From Eucalyptus grandis (lineage: Eukaryota; Streptophyta; Magnoliopsida; Myrtales; Myrtaceae): a stretch of DNA of 64,000 nt. The notes beneath the pieces were generated by a model. That model did not search any database. It worked only from the letters and a program-made list of their open reading frames with translations, and was not told where the DNA came from. The translations under genes and the position numbers were made by a program. Below, piece after piece: positions 1 through 11,100 of the stretch (position 1 is its first letter; each line of letters opens with the position of its first letter). The stretch covers positions 1-64,000 of the forward strand of contig NC_052616.1 of the NCBI RefSeq assembly GCF_016545825.1, given 5' to 3'.

Positions 1-2044
1 TGAAAATCTAGGATGCCACACCCCCGTCGTGTGATGTCTGGCCATCCAACTCCAACCTGTTGTCCCGCGTGTTGAGCCTATCCCCTAAGCCTCCTCAGGC
101 CCAGTCAAGCTCTTGTCCAGCTGCCTAAGCTGTCTTCATCGCCTTTCAACCACTGTTGATCATCGCCATCGCCCGTTGCAGTCGTCCACCAACCACCTTG
201 GCCTTTCTAGCTCAGCCTTTCAACCCAACAACCAGAAGCTGAGACCAGCAAACCTCCATGGGCTTCGAGGCCCATTTAGGATTACCTCCGGGCCTCGTAA
301 TGTGCCGTTGCTTCGGAGTTTGTTGCCCGTCTCCGATTTTCCATCATCATGGACTCATTGGATTTCAAAACCGGTGAGTTTACTCACAAAACTCTGCTTA
401 GGGAGTTAATTATGCTTAAGGGTTGGTTAGTTTAAGCTACGTATGGTTTAGGTGGTTAGTTAGAATGGTTTAGCAATTTAATTACTCGTTATTGCATGTT
501 AGTTGGTTAGATCAGCTTAATTAGCAACTAGTTATGTTGTATTATATATCTAGATAGGTTCGGAAATTTTCCGAGCCCTTTTTGGTATTTAATCAAGCTT
601 TTCTGACCTCAGTCTCTACTTATGGCATTTATTTGTATTTATTTAATTAATTTGAGTATTTATTTACGTATTTATTAATTTTCGAAAATTATACCAGGAT
701 AGCCGATGACCGGAATTTCGTGCCGATTGCAATGTTATGCTTGGTTTATTTAATTGAATGCTAGATTGTGCAAATTGAGTGAGAATTATAATTTTGGGTA
801 TTTATTCCTAAATTAAGTAATTTCGATATTTAATTTGGAAAATACCGAGCATCGGTTTACAGTGCCAAAAATATGTTTATGGACTATTTTAATTAGTGGG
901 AATTTCTAAAAGAAAGATATTAAAATTTTGGCACATACTAACCATGTATCCACACACGATTATTTGATCGAGTATTTTCACTGTGGTGATTTATCAGCTT
1001 GAGTAAGCCAAGATCATTTTATCAGCTTGAGTGAGCACGATCTATATATACATCAGCCTATGATCATTTTACCAACTTGAGTGAGCACGATCTATATATA
1101 TTTATCAACTTGAGCGAGCTATATATATATATATTTATATCAGCTTGAGTGAACTATGACCATATATTGCAACTGTTGTGAGTAGTGATGGTATCAGAGG
1201 ATTGATATATGGTATTCAATTGATAGATAGTAATGTTGGTTTGGAATTGAGCTAATTGACTAGTTGATCGATGGTTCGATTTGAATTGAGTGGATTGGTT
1301 AAGATCATGAACTATACTGACTTGCAGGAAGGAACTGTCGCGAGGTAAGTCCGCTATCTTGTATGTGTATAAATAGCTTTTAGGTGTATTTCCTTCCTAG
1401 TTGGAGTTTAGGAGGTAAACTTGTTGAGACATCGTCTCACCCCATCGTGGACTGACATTTACAGGTCCTTAGATGGTTGTTCCTCTTGAGCGTTTTGGCC
1501 AGTCGAAGAAGGTCACCGAACAGATCTCTTAGATTCCCCTTCTTGGGAGCCAAGGAGATTAGGTCTACAAACTCGTGAGATCCATTATCCGGGATGATGC
1601 GGGTCTATCTAGAGGGTACCAGATCAATTTAGATCGTGGTATCGTTACGAGCGAGATGGACCTAGAGAAGGTCCCCTTTGGAATCTAAGATTCTTATGTC
1701 GGTGCTAGAGATCATTTTTGGCAAGTGTACGATTGACTCTCCTAGTGGTTCAGTGGTAGACCCGAGTTCCCTGAAGCTAGAGACCCTCGAGCCTTCGGTT
1801 GAAGATTCGAACGCTTAAAGGACTAGTAGTTCTTTCATGTTTGGTAGACGTGTGAATATAAAAGTGTGTTCTGATTTTCAAAATTATGGCCCTGCTTTTC
1901 TATCCCATCTTCGTGTTGTCATGGGATTTATTTATTCGCTTCCGCATGTACATTAAAATAAATGGGCCGGTGACGTGTTATGGGATGTCGCAATTTAATC
2001 GACCACCGAGGGATGGGCACGCATTCAAGGATCGAGGTGTGACA
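1..2044 (+). mobile_element. Gypsy-type LTR (family Y), unit I copy
   Basis: This is the 3' part of a long LTR-like sequence that ends in GTGACA at 2044, directly against the ~290-bp repeat array. Bases 1-20 look like the inverted LTR head described at 14776-15376, so the window starts just inside a junction. The body has a C-rich stretch (60-370), an AT-rich stretch, a minisatellite (about 970-1165) and a TTCGCTTCCGCAT block near 1935, shared in diverged form with the LTR at 8101-12287. The copy at 15377-17514 is nearly the same. Splice-like signals lie at 373/374, 1327/1328, 1344/1345 and 1464/1465. No pol sequence is attached, so this is a solo or truncated LTR. The Ty3-gypsy assignment rests on similarity to the 8101-12287 LTR, which does follow a gypsy internal end. 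Confidence 0.65.
970..1165 (+). repeat. Minisatellite inside LTR Y
   Basis: Imperfect tandem repeats of a core like ATCAGCTTGAGTGAGCACGA separated by short TATATA runs. A longer version lies at about 16355-16580 in the unit II copy, and a diverged version (core CAGCTTAGCGAGAGCAGTA) at about 11210-11480 in the related LTR. Copy number differs between the two duplicated units, as expected of a slippage-prone array. Confidence 0.7.
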
Positions 2045-2935
2045 TAGCTCATTGCCCATTCTATACCCTTTAAAAAAAATTGAATTGGTATAGATGTCAA
2101 AGGTTTAATAACTTTATACTAATCACTTCATATATGGACACTCGTAATGCTACTTTTTTCTCACATAGAGGTTATGAATTACAAAAATAGTAATCTTGTA
2201 TTGCCTAATTAATTAAAGAAGGGTAATCTTGTTATCAATCCTCCCTAGAAAAAGACTTCATAGAACCTCGAAGCAATAGCATGGCGACTATGAAGCTCTA
2301 TGATATCATGCTCTCATATAGATGTAGAGTAGCTCATTGCCATTTTATACCCTTTTTTAAGAAAAATTGAATTGGCATAGAAGTAAAAGGTTTAACAACT
2401 TTCTACTAATTACTCCATATATGGACACTCGTAATGCTGTTTTTTCTCACATAGAGGTTATGAATTACAAACATAGTAATCTTGTATTGCCCAATTAATT
2501 AAAGAAGGGTAATCTTGTGATAACCCTCCCAAGAAAAAGAATCCATTAAACCTTGAAACAATAGCATGGCGGGCTATCAAGCTCTATGATATCATGCTAC
2601 CATATGGATGTAGAGTAGCTCATTGCCCATTTTATACCCTTTTTAAAAATAAAAAAATTGAATTGGTATAGATGTCAAAAGTTTAATAACTTTCTACTAA
2701 TCACTCCATATATGGACACTCGTAATGCTGTTTTTTTCTCACATAGAGGTTATGAATTACAAATATAGTAATCTTGTATTGCCCAATTAATTAAAGAAGG
2801 GTAATCTTGTGATCAACCCTTTCAAGAAAAAAGAATTCATTGAACCTCAAAACAATAGCATGGCGGCTATCAAGCTCTATGATATCATGCTACCATATGG
2901 ATGTAGAGTAGCTCATTGCCCATTTTATACCCCTG
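2045..2935 (+). repeat. Three-copy ~290-bp tandem repeat upstream of IFR-like gene A
   Basis: Units start with TAGCTCATTGCC at 2045, 2330 and 2616, and a fourth partial unit starts at 2909, so unit lengths are about 285, 286 and 293 bp. Each contains CATATATGGACACTCGTAATGC, TAATTAATTAAAGAAGGGTAATCTTG and CAAGCTCTATGATATCATGC-like blocks. The same array precedes gene D at 17515-18406. No ORF or known element was recognised. It lies about 420-1,310 bp upstream of the start codon, so it could carry promoter-distal elements or simply be transposon-derived. Confidence 0.85.
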
Positions 2936-3355
2936 TTTTCTTCATATGATAAAAGTCAACGTAAAAAAGTATTTTGGACTAGTTCCTCATCAATTACAAT
3001 TACTTAAATTCATAGCACCATCAAAATTAAATTTTCTTGTTTGTTTGCTAAGTTAACTATTTTATTTCTCAAGAATTTAAATAATCACTTAAATGAAACA
3101 AAATCGTTATCTTCCATCTATTTTCCCACTTTCCATGTACCATTTTTCTAGTAAAGGATAACCTCAACAAGAAAAATTATTTCAATGATAAGACGATTAC
3201 ACCCTTCCAGAATCATCCAATGACACTCCGTCCCATCATGAAGATAAGAACCCCCACCTTTTAGCTCTCTCTCTCTCCAGATACAGCAAAGTCACGTCAG
3301 AGACCGATCAAGTTCGCCGGAAAACACCACGCCCGCTGTGAAAAAACCCTCCAAG
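2936..3355 (+). promoter_or_regulatory. Probable proximal promoter and 5' UTR of IFR-like gene A
   Basis: This non-coding stretch lies between the repeat array and the ATG. It has CCAAT at about 3218, a short CT tract (about 3267-3279) and a GTCACGTCA ACGT-core motif (about 3291-3299) shortly before the start codon. The same region in unit II (18407-18873) is almost identical except for a large CT expansion. No TATA box is obvious enough to place the transcription start. Confidence 0.4.
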
Positions 3356-4706
3356 ATGGCAGAGATGAGCAGAGTCTTGGTGATCGGAGGTGCCGGATAC
3401 ATCGGAAAGTTCATCGTGAAAGCATGTGCAAAGTCTGGTCACCCTACCTTTGTTCTCGAGACGAAGTCCACACTCTCCAACCCCGCCAACGCCGAAATCA
3501 TCAAAGGTTTCAAGAGCTTAGGCGTGAACCTAGTCCATGTGAGTAGTTATTCCCGTGTGATTCCGTTAGTTTCCCATGTTCGGTGCTGCTTTGAGGAATT
3601 GAAGCATCCCTTGCCATTTGATCTTGCTTGGAATTCCGAGAAATGTCTTTAATTTTTGGGAGAACCCGGGACACAATTCACCACAGCCAAACGCAATCTA
3701 TGATCAATTTCTCCCCTGATACTAAATCAACTTAAAATCTCTTAGCCCCAGGAACAATCAGCAATGTATAGCCTCACAATATGCATAATAAGTAGACAAA
3801 GCAAATAACGACACCAAGGATTTAACGTGGAAAACCCAATGCGGGAAAAACCACATACCGCCCAAAAACATCCACTAATCACCAAGAATAGCAGGATACA
3901 CAAAGTATTATTCTCTAGTCACACACTAGAGACTCAACATCAACATTACAATTATCTTTTTCTTACCACATAGGTAGACAAACAAGTTGGGAGTAAGAAA
4001 ACCTTAACCACAACTGGAGAATTCGGGGATGGTTCTCAACAAAAAAAAACCATCAACTTGTAAGCCTCGGTCTCATGAACAACATACTGAAATTTGAGCC
4101 GATTCCATCAATATTTGGCCTTCGAATCAAAGCCGCAAAGTTGCAGCCCTCTTCTTTTCTTCTCTTCTCCCTTGCTTGCAGTTTTCTGTTTCTCTCTCCT
4201 CTCTTTTCTTTTTTGACGGATGCACACCTCCACGCACGACACTCCACTTCTTTATATTTTGTTTTGTTTTCTTTTTTATTTAATGCTGGTTGGGCCTCAC
4301 ATGAAGGTGGACCCAGCCAAAATTTAATCAATAGTATCGGAGTCAATTTTCATCTTAATCTTTCACAATATCGAGTTGATGGAGTCACGTTACAATTCAG
4401 CGTGCTTTTTCTCTTCTCTGATATTTCGGCCTCGTAAGTTGGCGAAACCAGAAACAATCTCCCTCTCGTTTTTCACACTAATTGACGAATCTCCTCAGCT
4501 TCGCATGCTGAGACGAACGAGTGCATTTTTAGACGAGTCTTATGAAAATTTCCATATGTTTCGTACTGTGTAGATGAATTTTTATTCAGAAGTACATGTC
4601 GCTGATCTGTAATTCAGATGTCATTGCAAATACCTTGTCGTAGCCTTTCAAAAGATTGGTAGGTAATGCATGGACAAGAATTCTATGGATAGCGGCTTTT
4701 TTTTAT

Positions 4707-4745
<39 letters not shown>

Positions 4746-6944
4746 CTCACAACAGTTTTTCTCGTCTGGTGAAGGTATTGAAGTCTTATCTGCATTAGAT
4801 TTCGTATTTCTCCTTTTTCATAGTCTTCCTACTGGCCAAAATTAGATTGGTTGATGGTTGCTGATTTTATTGATTGTTTGTCCATGTTCTTGGTTATTTG
4901 ATTCTCAGGGAGACATATACGATCAAAAGAGTCTGTTGAGTGCGATTAAGCAGGTTGATGTGGTAATCTCTACTGTGGGGATACCACAGCTAGAAGACCA
5001 AGACAGGATTGTTGCAGCCATCAAAGCAGCTGGGAATATCAAGGTTGTGCCGTGTCTAGTAATTTCATTTCGAGTTATTATTCTTTGTTTAGCATTTGAT
5101 TGACGATATACGTTGGTGTTAGTTGTTAGCTTAAGTATTTTCTTCGAGTATGAATGCATCACGTTCTTGTTGTGGGCTCTGCTTTGATGAAATGGGGTGG
5201 ATTCACTTTTTATTTGTAGACTTCACTTCTTTCCTTTTTAAATGGTCATGACTTTGTGTAGAAGTCGTCGGTGAAATTTGAGGCTAACTATGTCAAATTC
5301 AAGTACCGGACAATGCCGGCTTCACTGTGGTTATGTTTTTTCGTCTAGGTCATCGAAAAAGTCAAAAGGTTTTAAAAACTCAATATGGATTACCGTCGTG
5401 TACCCTGCTCTTTGATTGATAATGAGAAACATGAACTACTTAATCCTTCAAGTGTGTTTTTGTTCTATTTCTACGGTGAGGAACCAAAAAATAAAAAAAC
5501 CAAACAGAAAGTTTCCCGGAGCGTTACCAAACAACACCTTAATTGCTAGTCTTGATTCACTTACAATAATTTTTACTCTATTATAGTCACATATTGAAAA
5601 AAAAAATGAAATATAGTCTCATATAAGTTTGTTTTTATTGTTGCTCTATTAGAGTCACATATTGAAGAAAAAGTGAAATTCAGTCTCATATAAGTTTGGT
5701 TTGTCTTTTTGCCATAACTCATGTAAATTTGTTGGATGAGGGGAATACACTCTAGTTTTTGTTGATTTCTAATAAAAATGTCTCTTGAATCAATTATTTT
5801 CTATTTAGAGATTCTTGCCTTCAGATTTTGGAAATGATGCGGATCGTAACAATGCTGTGGAGCCAGCAAAAACTGGATTAGCTATCAAGGCCAAGATTCG
5901 CCGCCTTGTTGAGGCTGAAGGAATCCCGTATACACATGTGGCTTCTAACTCTTTTGGAAATTTCCACCTTCGGACATTGTCACAGCTCGGGGCTACAGCT
6001 CCCCCTAGAGATAAAGTTGTCATCTTGGGGGATGGAAATGCAAAAAGTAAGAAGCAATTCGTTGAAATGCGTATTCTAATGAGTTAAGTTCTTTTTTTTT
6101 TTTTTGTACATTAACAACGAATTAATTACAGTAGTGATCAGAGTGAGAGGCGATTCTTGAAGCTTGATAATTTTAGGGTAACGTCCTTGTCTAGAGATAA
6201 TGGGGCTCTTACATCCATTTGTCTTCAATTTTAGCGACTAATATATGATATGATTCTATTGTGGTTTATCTTGGCATAATACCACCTAGCGGGCAGATCA
6301 TGAAGGTTCTCTTTATGTATTTGTTTGGGAAAAGAACATATGAATGCATTTGTCTGCATGTTGTCTAATAAATCAGTTTGATAAGATTGTTCTTCTTCAA
6401 AGTGAGCCGAAAGTAACCCTAGGAAGATAGATGGCTCTGTGATTTATTTATTAGCCAAACTGTAAAACTCTCCCCGTCAATATGCAGCGGTGTTTAACAA
6501 TGAGGATGACATCGGCACCTATACCATCAAAGCTGTGGATGACCCAAGGACCTTAAACAAAATTTTGTATATCAAACCTCCTGCCAACACCTACTCGATG
6601 AATGAGCTCGTGTCTTTGTGGGAGAGAAAGATCAACAAGACCCTAGAGAGGGTGTATGTTCCAGAGGAGCAGGTGCTGAAGAATATTCAAGGTTAGGGAT
6701 GCATTTCTATTGGATTTAAGTGCCTGAAATCCTCTCTATTCTCTCTGACATTTAAAGCTTGTCCGATCATATTGTAGAGGCGGTGGCTCCACGCAACCTG
6801 TTCTTGGCATTAGACCATTCTGTCTTCGTGAAAGGAGACCAAACGAACTTCAAGATTGAGCCATCATTCGGAGTGGAAGCTTCGGAGCTCTACCCCGATG
6901 TCAAATACATGACTGTGGATCAATGCCTCGATCAATTTGTTTGA
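3356..6944 (+). CDS. Isoflavone reductase / PCBER-like NADPH-dependent reductase, copy A (intact)
   Basis: Five exons join in frame: 3356-3538, 4909-5043, 5809-6046, 6488-6691 and 6778-6944, 927 nt in all, giving 308 aa, the usual length of phenylcoumaran benzylic ether reductases. The family (NmrA-like atypical SDR, with isoflavone, pinoresinol and PCBER reductases) makes NADPH-dependent reductions in phenylpropanoid/lignan metabolism in the cytosol. Visible: Rossmann loop GGAGYIG (residues 11-17), RFLPSDFGND (107-116), the likely catalytic Lys133 in AIKAKIRR, and C-terminal FVKGDQTNF and SFGVEASELYPDVKY. All introns are GT-AG with phases 0, 0, 1, 1. ATG 3356 is chosen because a GTG 18 nt upstream is not a plant start. 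Odd points: residues 35-37 read ETK where relatives have VRE, and ASNSFGNFHL replaces the usual SSNFFAGYFL pocket segment. Exact substrate unknown. This is the only undamaged family member here. Confidence 0.9.
3654..4322 (-). mobile_element. Solo copia LTR in intron 1 of gene A
   Basis: A 669-bp LTR flanked by TTTAAT target-site duplications (3648-3653 and 4323-4328). It matches both LTRs of the copia remnant at the same intron position in copy D, where pol sequence shows the element lies on the minus strand. The minus-strand start is close to TGTTGGCTGGG, decayed at the last bases. Open frames here (for example 4053-4437) are just LTR sequence. It increases intron 1 of gene A to 1,370 bp but does not touch the splice sites. 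Confidence 0.85.
4701..4743. repeat. (TA)n microsatellite in intron 1 of gene A
   Basis: A pure TA run of about 20 dinucleotides. In copy D the matching place (about 22030-22045) has only a few units, so the tract has expanded or contracted since the duplication. Confidence 0.85.
5585..5705. repeat. Short tandem duplication in intron 2 of gene A
   Basis: Two ~69-bp units, each with AGTCACATATTGAA, an A-rich run, and AGTCTCATATAAGTTTG. The same pair is in copy D (about 22888-23000). A single diverged unit is visible in copy E (about 26745-26775), so the motif belongs to the ancestral intron. Confidence 0.6.
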
Positions 6945-7327
6945 TTATCAAAACCGAACATGCTTATAAATTTCTCACATCTCCGTGCAGTAATAAATCA
7001 TATAGGATGCTGCTTCATAGGATCCTAGTGTGAAATGTCGCTTTTGTTGATCATCACATGGCATGTACAACCCCCAAGTCTGAGGACACACTATAAAGTA
7101 TGAATGTTCAACGTGGCATGTCTCTGCAGTGCTTGGAGAAGTTGCTTCTGTTTTGGAGTTTGATATGGGTTCATGGGCCAATCCAAGCTAACACCAAGAC
7201 ACGGGTTTCTCTATTTTTGTATGTCATATTATCTTTCACGTCTAAAAGAATAACAAGTTAAAACAAGCGTAAACCAACTGTTAAACTTGTCGCAATTTTG
7301 AATTATTATTAATGTTTTGGGGGATTC
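6945..7327. other. 3' flank of gene A, shared with copies B and D
   Basis: Non-coding. It is nearly identical to the sequence after exon 5 of B (12625-13007) and D (24248-24630) and ends abruptly at TTTTGGGGGATTC, where copy A runs into gypsy sequence. It presumably includes the 3' UTR and polyadenylation region. The minus-strand frame at 6975-7181 is conserved between copies only because the whole flank is duplicated. Confidence 0.7.
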
Positions 7328-8100
7328 CGATCTACTTGACCAGACGGTGCAAGTAGATTAGAATCGGCGTCAGCTAGATTAATATACTAATATGAAGATA
7401 GATACCGCCAGGCAGTTTGCAAGTGTTAGAGGTGTTAGTAAGTGGAAGTTCGGTAATGCGAACCGGGAGGAATTTTACCATCACTTGAGAGTCCCAAGTG
7501 AGAATGATCATATATCACAATGGAACTTTGTGACAGGCTTAGTACTTATACCATTTGAGGATAGTGGTCAATCAATAGATGGAGCCGGTTCACTTCAATA
7601 CAGTACGAATAGATCTTGTTTTGATTGGGTATATCGAAGTGTGTGAGTATAAGATAATTCACCGGCATTGAGTGCCGAGGATGAATTATATTTCGAATCT
7701 AGATCAGAGGTTACAAGTTTGGCAGAGTTTTCAGAGGGTTCTTTCTTAAGCAATGAATAGCAAAGGATACAGAATTTCAGTGGTGAAAAGAAAGTGAAGG
7801 AAAGAAAGATCACAGGCTAGAGTCAGCTCAATAATCAGTTACTGCAATTGTCGTGATCAGAGTCAGAGGTGAACGACAGAGTATCATACGTGAGAAGCTC
7901 AGTTTAGTTGTTGGTTTAGAAAGAGTAGATTTTGTGTACTAAGATGGTCTCCTTGGTCAAAATGGTCTAACAACGCCACGAGACCGAAGAAGCGGCATGG
8001 AAAAATGAGACTTGATGAGACGACAACACCCCCACCTTTTGTTTAAGAATTGGTAAAGGTTTAAATTTTGAGGACGAAATTTTTATAAGAGGGGAAGAGT
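7328..8100 (+). mobile_element. Degenerate Ty3-gypsy (Del/Tekay-like) pol 3' end and polypurine tract
   Basis: Fragments of gypsy integrase and its C-terminal tail are readable. WNFVTGL near 7520-7545 corresponds to the integrase MDFVTGLP block. The stretch 7940-8035, with VKMV, a stop and then EAAWKNE, corresponds to the WSN..EATWE tail typical of Del/Tekay elements. AATTTTGAGGACGAAATTTT and a purine tract (about 8085-8100) then lead straight into an LTR starting TGTGACATCC at 8101, the classic end of such elements. The reading frame is broken throughout and most of pol is missing, so the element is dead and 5'-truncated at 7328, where it abuts the gene A flank. Confidence 0.75.
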
Positions 8101-11100
8101 TGTGACATCCAGATTTTCGGGCTCTGATTTCGATTAGATAAATTGGGCATTTCATCGACGCGATTTCAGTATTTTTCTCTGAGTTAGCCACTCACGAGAT
8201 AACTAGACTAGCTGGGTGAGTTATTAAGGACTTTAAGGCGAATAGACTTAAGAATTCGACCATGAATCGATTTCTTGACCGTGCTCATCTTTAGAGATTA
8301 TTGCGGCATAATATAAAATCGATTTGAAATCAGAGATTGGTTGGTTCGACTGAGATGAATGACTGATCATAGGTGACTCCACTAAATTGGAAAACTCTCG
8401 TCGTAGGCATTAATTTGATTTTCTTGTCGTTTTGGTACCATGTGTTCGTATTTGAATCCTCGAGATTTTCACGACAATTGAGAGTTGCCAATGTGTCAAG
8501 TGGGATCATCGTGGCTCGAAGAAAATCGACCACGAGTCATTTGTCCTAAAAAGTTCTGAAAACTGCCTGGTAACCTAAGTCACACTAAAAGTGCGTCGGA
8601 GTGAAATTAACCGCCAATCTAAGTCCGATTTCAAAAATTGAAGAGTCTGTCATGTCACAGGTCATTTTAGGAACGTTGGTTTAGTCTTAGAAGATTTTTT
8701 TTCTGACAACCAAGACTTTTTGGGAAAAGTTGGTTTATTATCATTTTTGTGCAAAAAGGGCCGAGGATTGTTTTGATGGCAAAATTGAGATGCGAGATGG
8801 GATCAAGGGTGAGAAACATTGTCAATTAAAATATAGAGGTGTCAATTGGATTTGCAGATGTCAAATGGGGATTGATTGAGAAGCTTTTGATGTTTAATTA
8901 AAGCAAGATCTTGAGAAATTCGTAGCACTCTTGGACCCAACATTTTAGACCTCCTTGAACTTCTAAAAAGGGGCTTTTGGTCATGGAAATTGGCTGGCTG
9001 GCCAGCTGTGAGGAGGACCGGTCAAAAGGGCGGGGAGACCTGAAGATAAGAAGAGAGGAAGAAGGCCCCACCAGCAGAAGTTGTTCCCTCTCCTCCCTCA
9101 GCTTCTGTCGACGCTTTTTCCCCCTCCTTCGGATGCTCACAGCCGCACGAACGCCTGCAGAGTCGACTTCTTCTCTCTGACGCAAAGCAACCGAACCACT
9201 TTCACTCTCTCTCCTTTACCTCTCCATTTCCTCCAAGCTCCATGTCGTCCAACAAATCAGCCGAAGCAACCCTCTGCCACCGAAATTTCCCTCAGCTGCC
9301 ACATGCCCTCACGCCGGTCAACACTTGCACTACCGAAGCCCCTTTGGTTGACCCTACAGCTCCTTCAATTTCTTCCATCCCCTCTCAGTCGAAGACGCCA
9401 GCGACTGCTTCGGCCTCGACGTCCCGCTGCCACGTCCCTCAGTCAACGCCAGCTTCATCTTCGCTGCTTCCATCACCGAATAGCCAACGAATCCAGCTCT
9501 CCCTCTCTCCTTCGGCAGCTCCACTCACCGAATCCCCCAGCTCACACGCAGCAGCTCCTTCGACAACGTCCCAGCTGCCGCTTTCCTCCACGCGTCCACC
9601 GAGCAGCCTTCATTTCCACCGAAATTTTGTTGGTTCTTCGTGTCTTCATCTCGGCCGCGTGAAGTCAAGCTACCGACAGCCCATCAACCCAGCGAGCTCC
9701 AGTCCACGCCTGGTCAACAATCGAACCAGCAACGCCCTCGTGTCTTCTCCAATTTCATCGAGCAGCCCACCGTCCGCGAGCAGCCCAGCAAGGTGACGTT
9801 CCAGCCTGTCTTCAGCCCACAAACATTGCATTCCAGCCCATTTGAAGCCGTGGGCTTCTATTTCAGCAGCCCATCCTTGGGCCTTCTAGAGCAGCCCACA
9901 CAATTTTCGTGGCCCAACAGCTGGGCCTATCTTCAGTCGATCAAGTTCAGCCCAAGTGAAATTCAGATTATTTCAGCCCAAGAGAGAGCAACCCATCTTC
10001 AAGCAAGATCAGCCCATTTCCAGCTCACTTGAAGCCCAAGAAGTAGGCCCAAATCCGAGACCAAGCCCAGCAATCGCTGTGGGCTTGCGAGGCTTTTGAG
10101 CCCGGCCCGAGGGTCCGTCGACGCCGCCAAAAATTTGGATTTCGGTCGCCGTCGCGTCACCATGTGGTGACCCGGTCTCCGCTTTTAAATCAAGTGAGTT
10201 TTACTTACTAATGCCTTCTTAGTTTACTAATTATACTTAAAATTTGATTAGATTTAATTAAGTGCAATTAGGTAGTTAGATTAGAGTAGATTAGTGATTA
10301 TTAGATCATTGTGATGCATGTTAGTCAATTGGATTGTGCAATTAGCGAGTAGGCACGTAAAACTATTTATTGAGTGCTACTTGGGATTTTTCCCGACCCT
10401 TATCGGGTGTTAATTAGGCAATTCGGGCATAAGTGAAATTTTTGGGAATTAAATATTAATTTTCGAAATTAATTATTTAATTTTTTATTTTCTGGAAATT
10501 CGACTAGGATGGCCAATGACCGAGATTTTATGCTGATGATCATGGTGTAGTCCATTTATTTAATTGAGCTTTATATTGTGTTAAATTGTATTTATTGTAT
10601 TTATTTATTTATTTTCAAAATTAATTATTTAATTATTTATTTTCCGGAAATTCAACTGGGATGGCCAGTGACCGGAATTTTGTGCTGATTGTTGTGGCGT
10701 AATTCGTTTATTTAATTGAGCTTTATTTTGTGCTGAATTTAATTATTTGTGAAATTGTGAATTATTCTTTAATGGAATAATCTTTGGTTATTAATTAGAA
10801 AATAACCGAGGGTCAGTTGACAGCACCAAAAGTGTTTTGGTGGACTACAGAAAATGTGGGAGTTAGGAAAGGAAAATATTATGTTTTGGCTAAGGCCGAC
10901 GGTGTCCCCACACACGGCTATTTTATCGAGAAGGATAAAAGATGGAATGGACCACCGCTCGCGATGGCCGCGCTGGTTTAAGGCTTAGTACTCTATCCCA
11001 TTGGGGGAGGAGTTCGAAACTTGCGTGGGTCAATGTTCGGTGCAAGCTGCGCGATTCTGTGGTGGGTCAGTGGTGGGGGCCCAGTCCACCCCAGGGTTTA

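Noticed and set aside
1920..2040. CRISPR-like or phage-like repeats among the LTR minisatellites
   Set aside because: Eukaryotic context, irregular spacing and no distinct spacers.
4053..4437. Frames in both strands within intron 1 of copy A, repeated in copy D
   Set aside because: They lie in the copia LTR; conserved only because the LTR copies are related.
6975..7181. 68-aa minus frame conserved behind A, B and D
   Set aside because: The complete 3' flank is duplicated, so conservation is not evidence of coding; no homology recognised.
9081..10032. Three overlapping 130-193-residue frames in the C-rich part of LTR X
   Set aside because: Low-complexity Ser/Pro-rich translation in several frames at once, no domain, inside an LTR; stop-poor because of C/T-rich composition.
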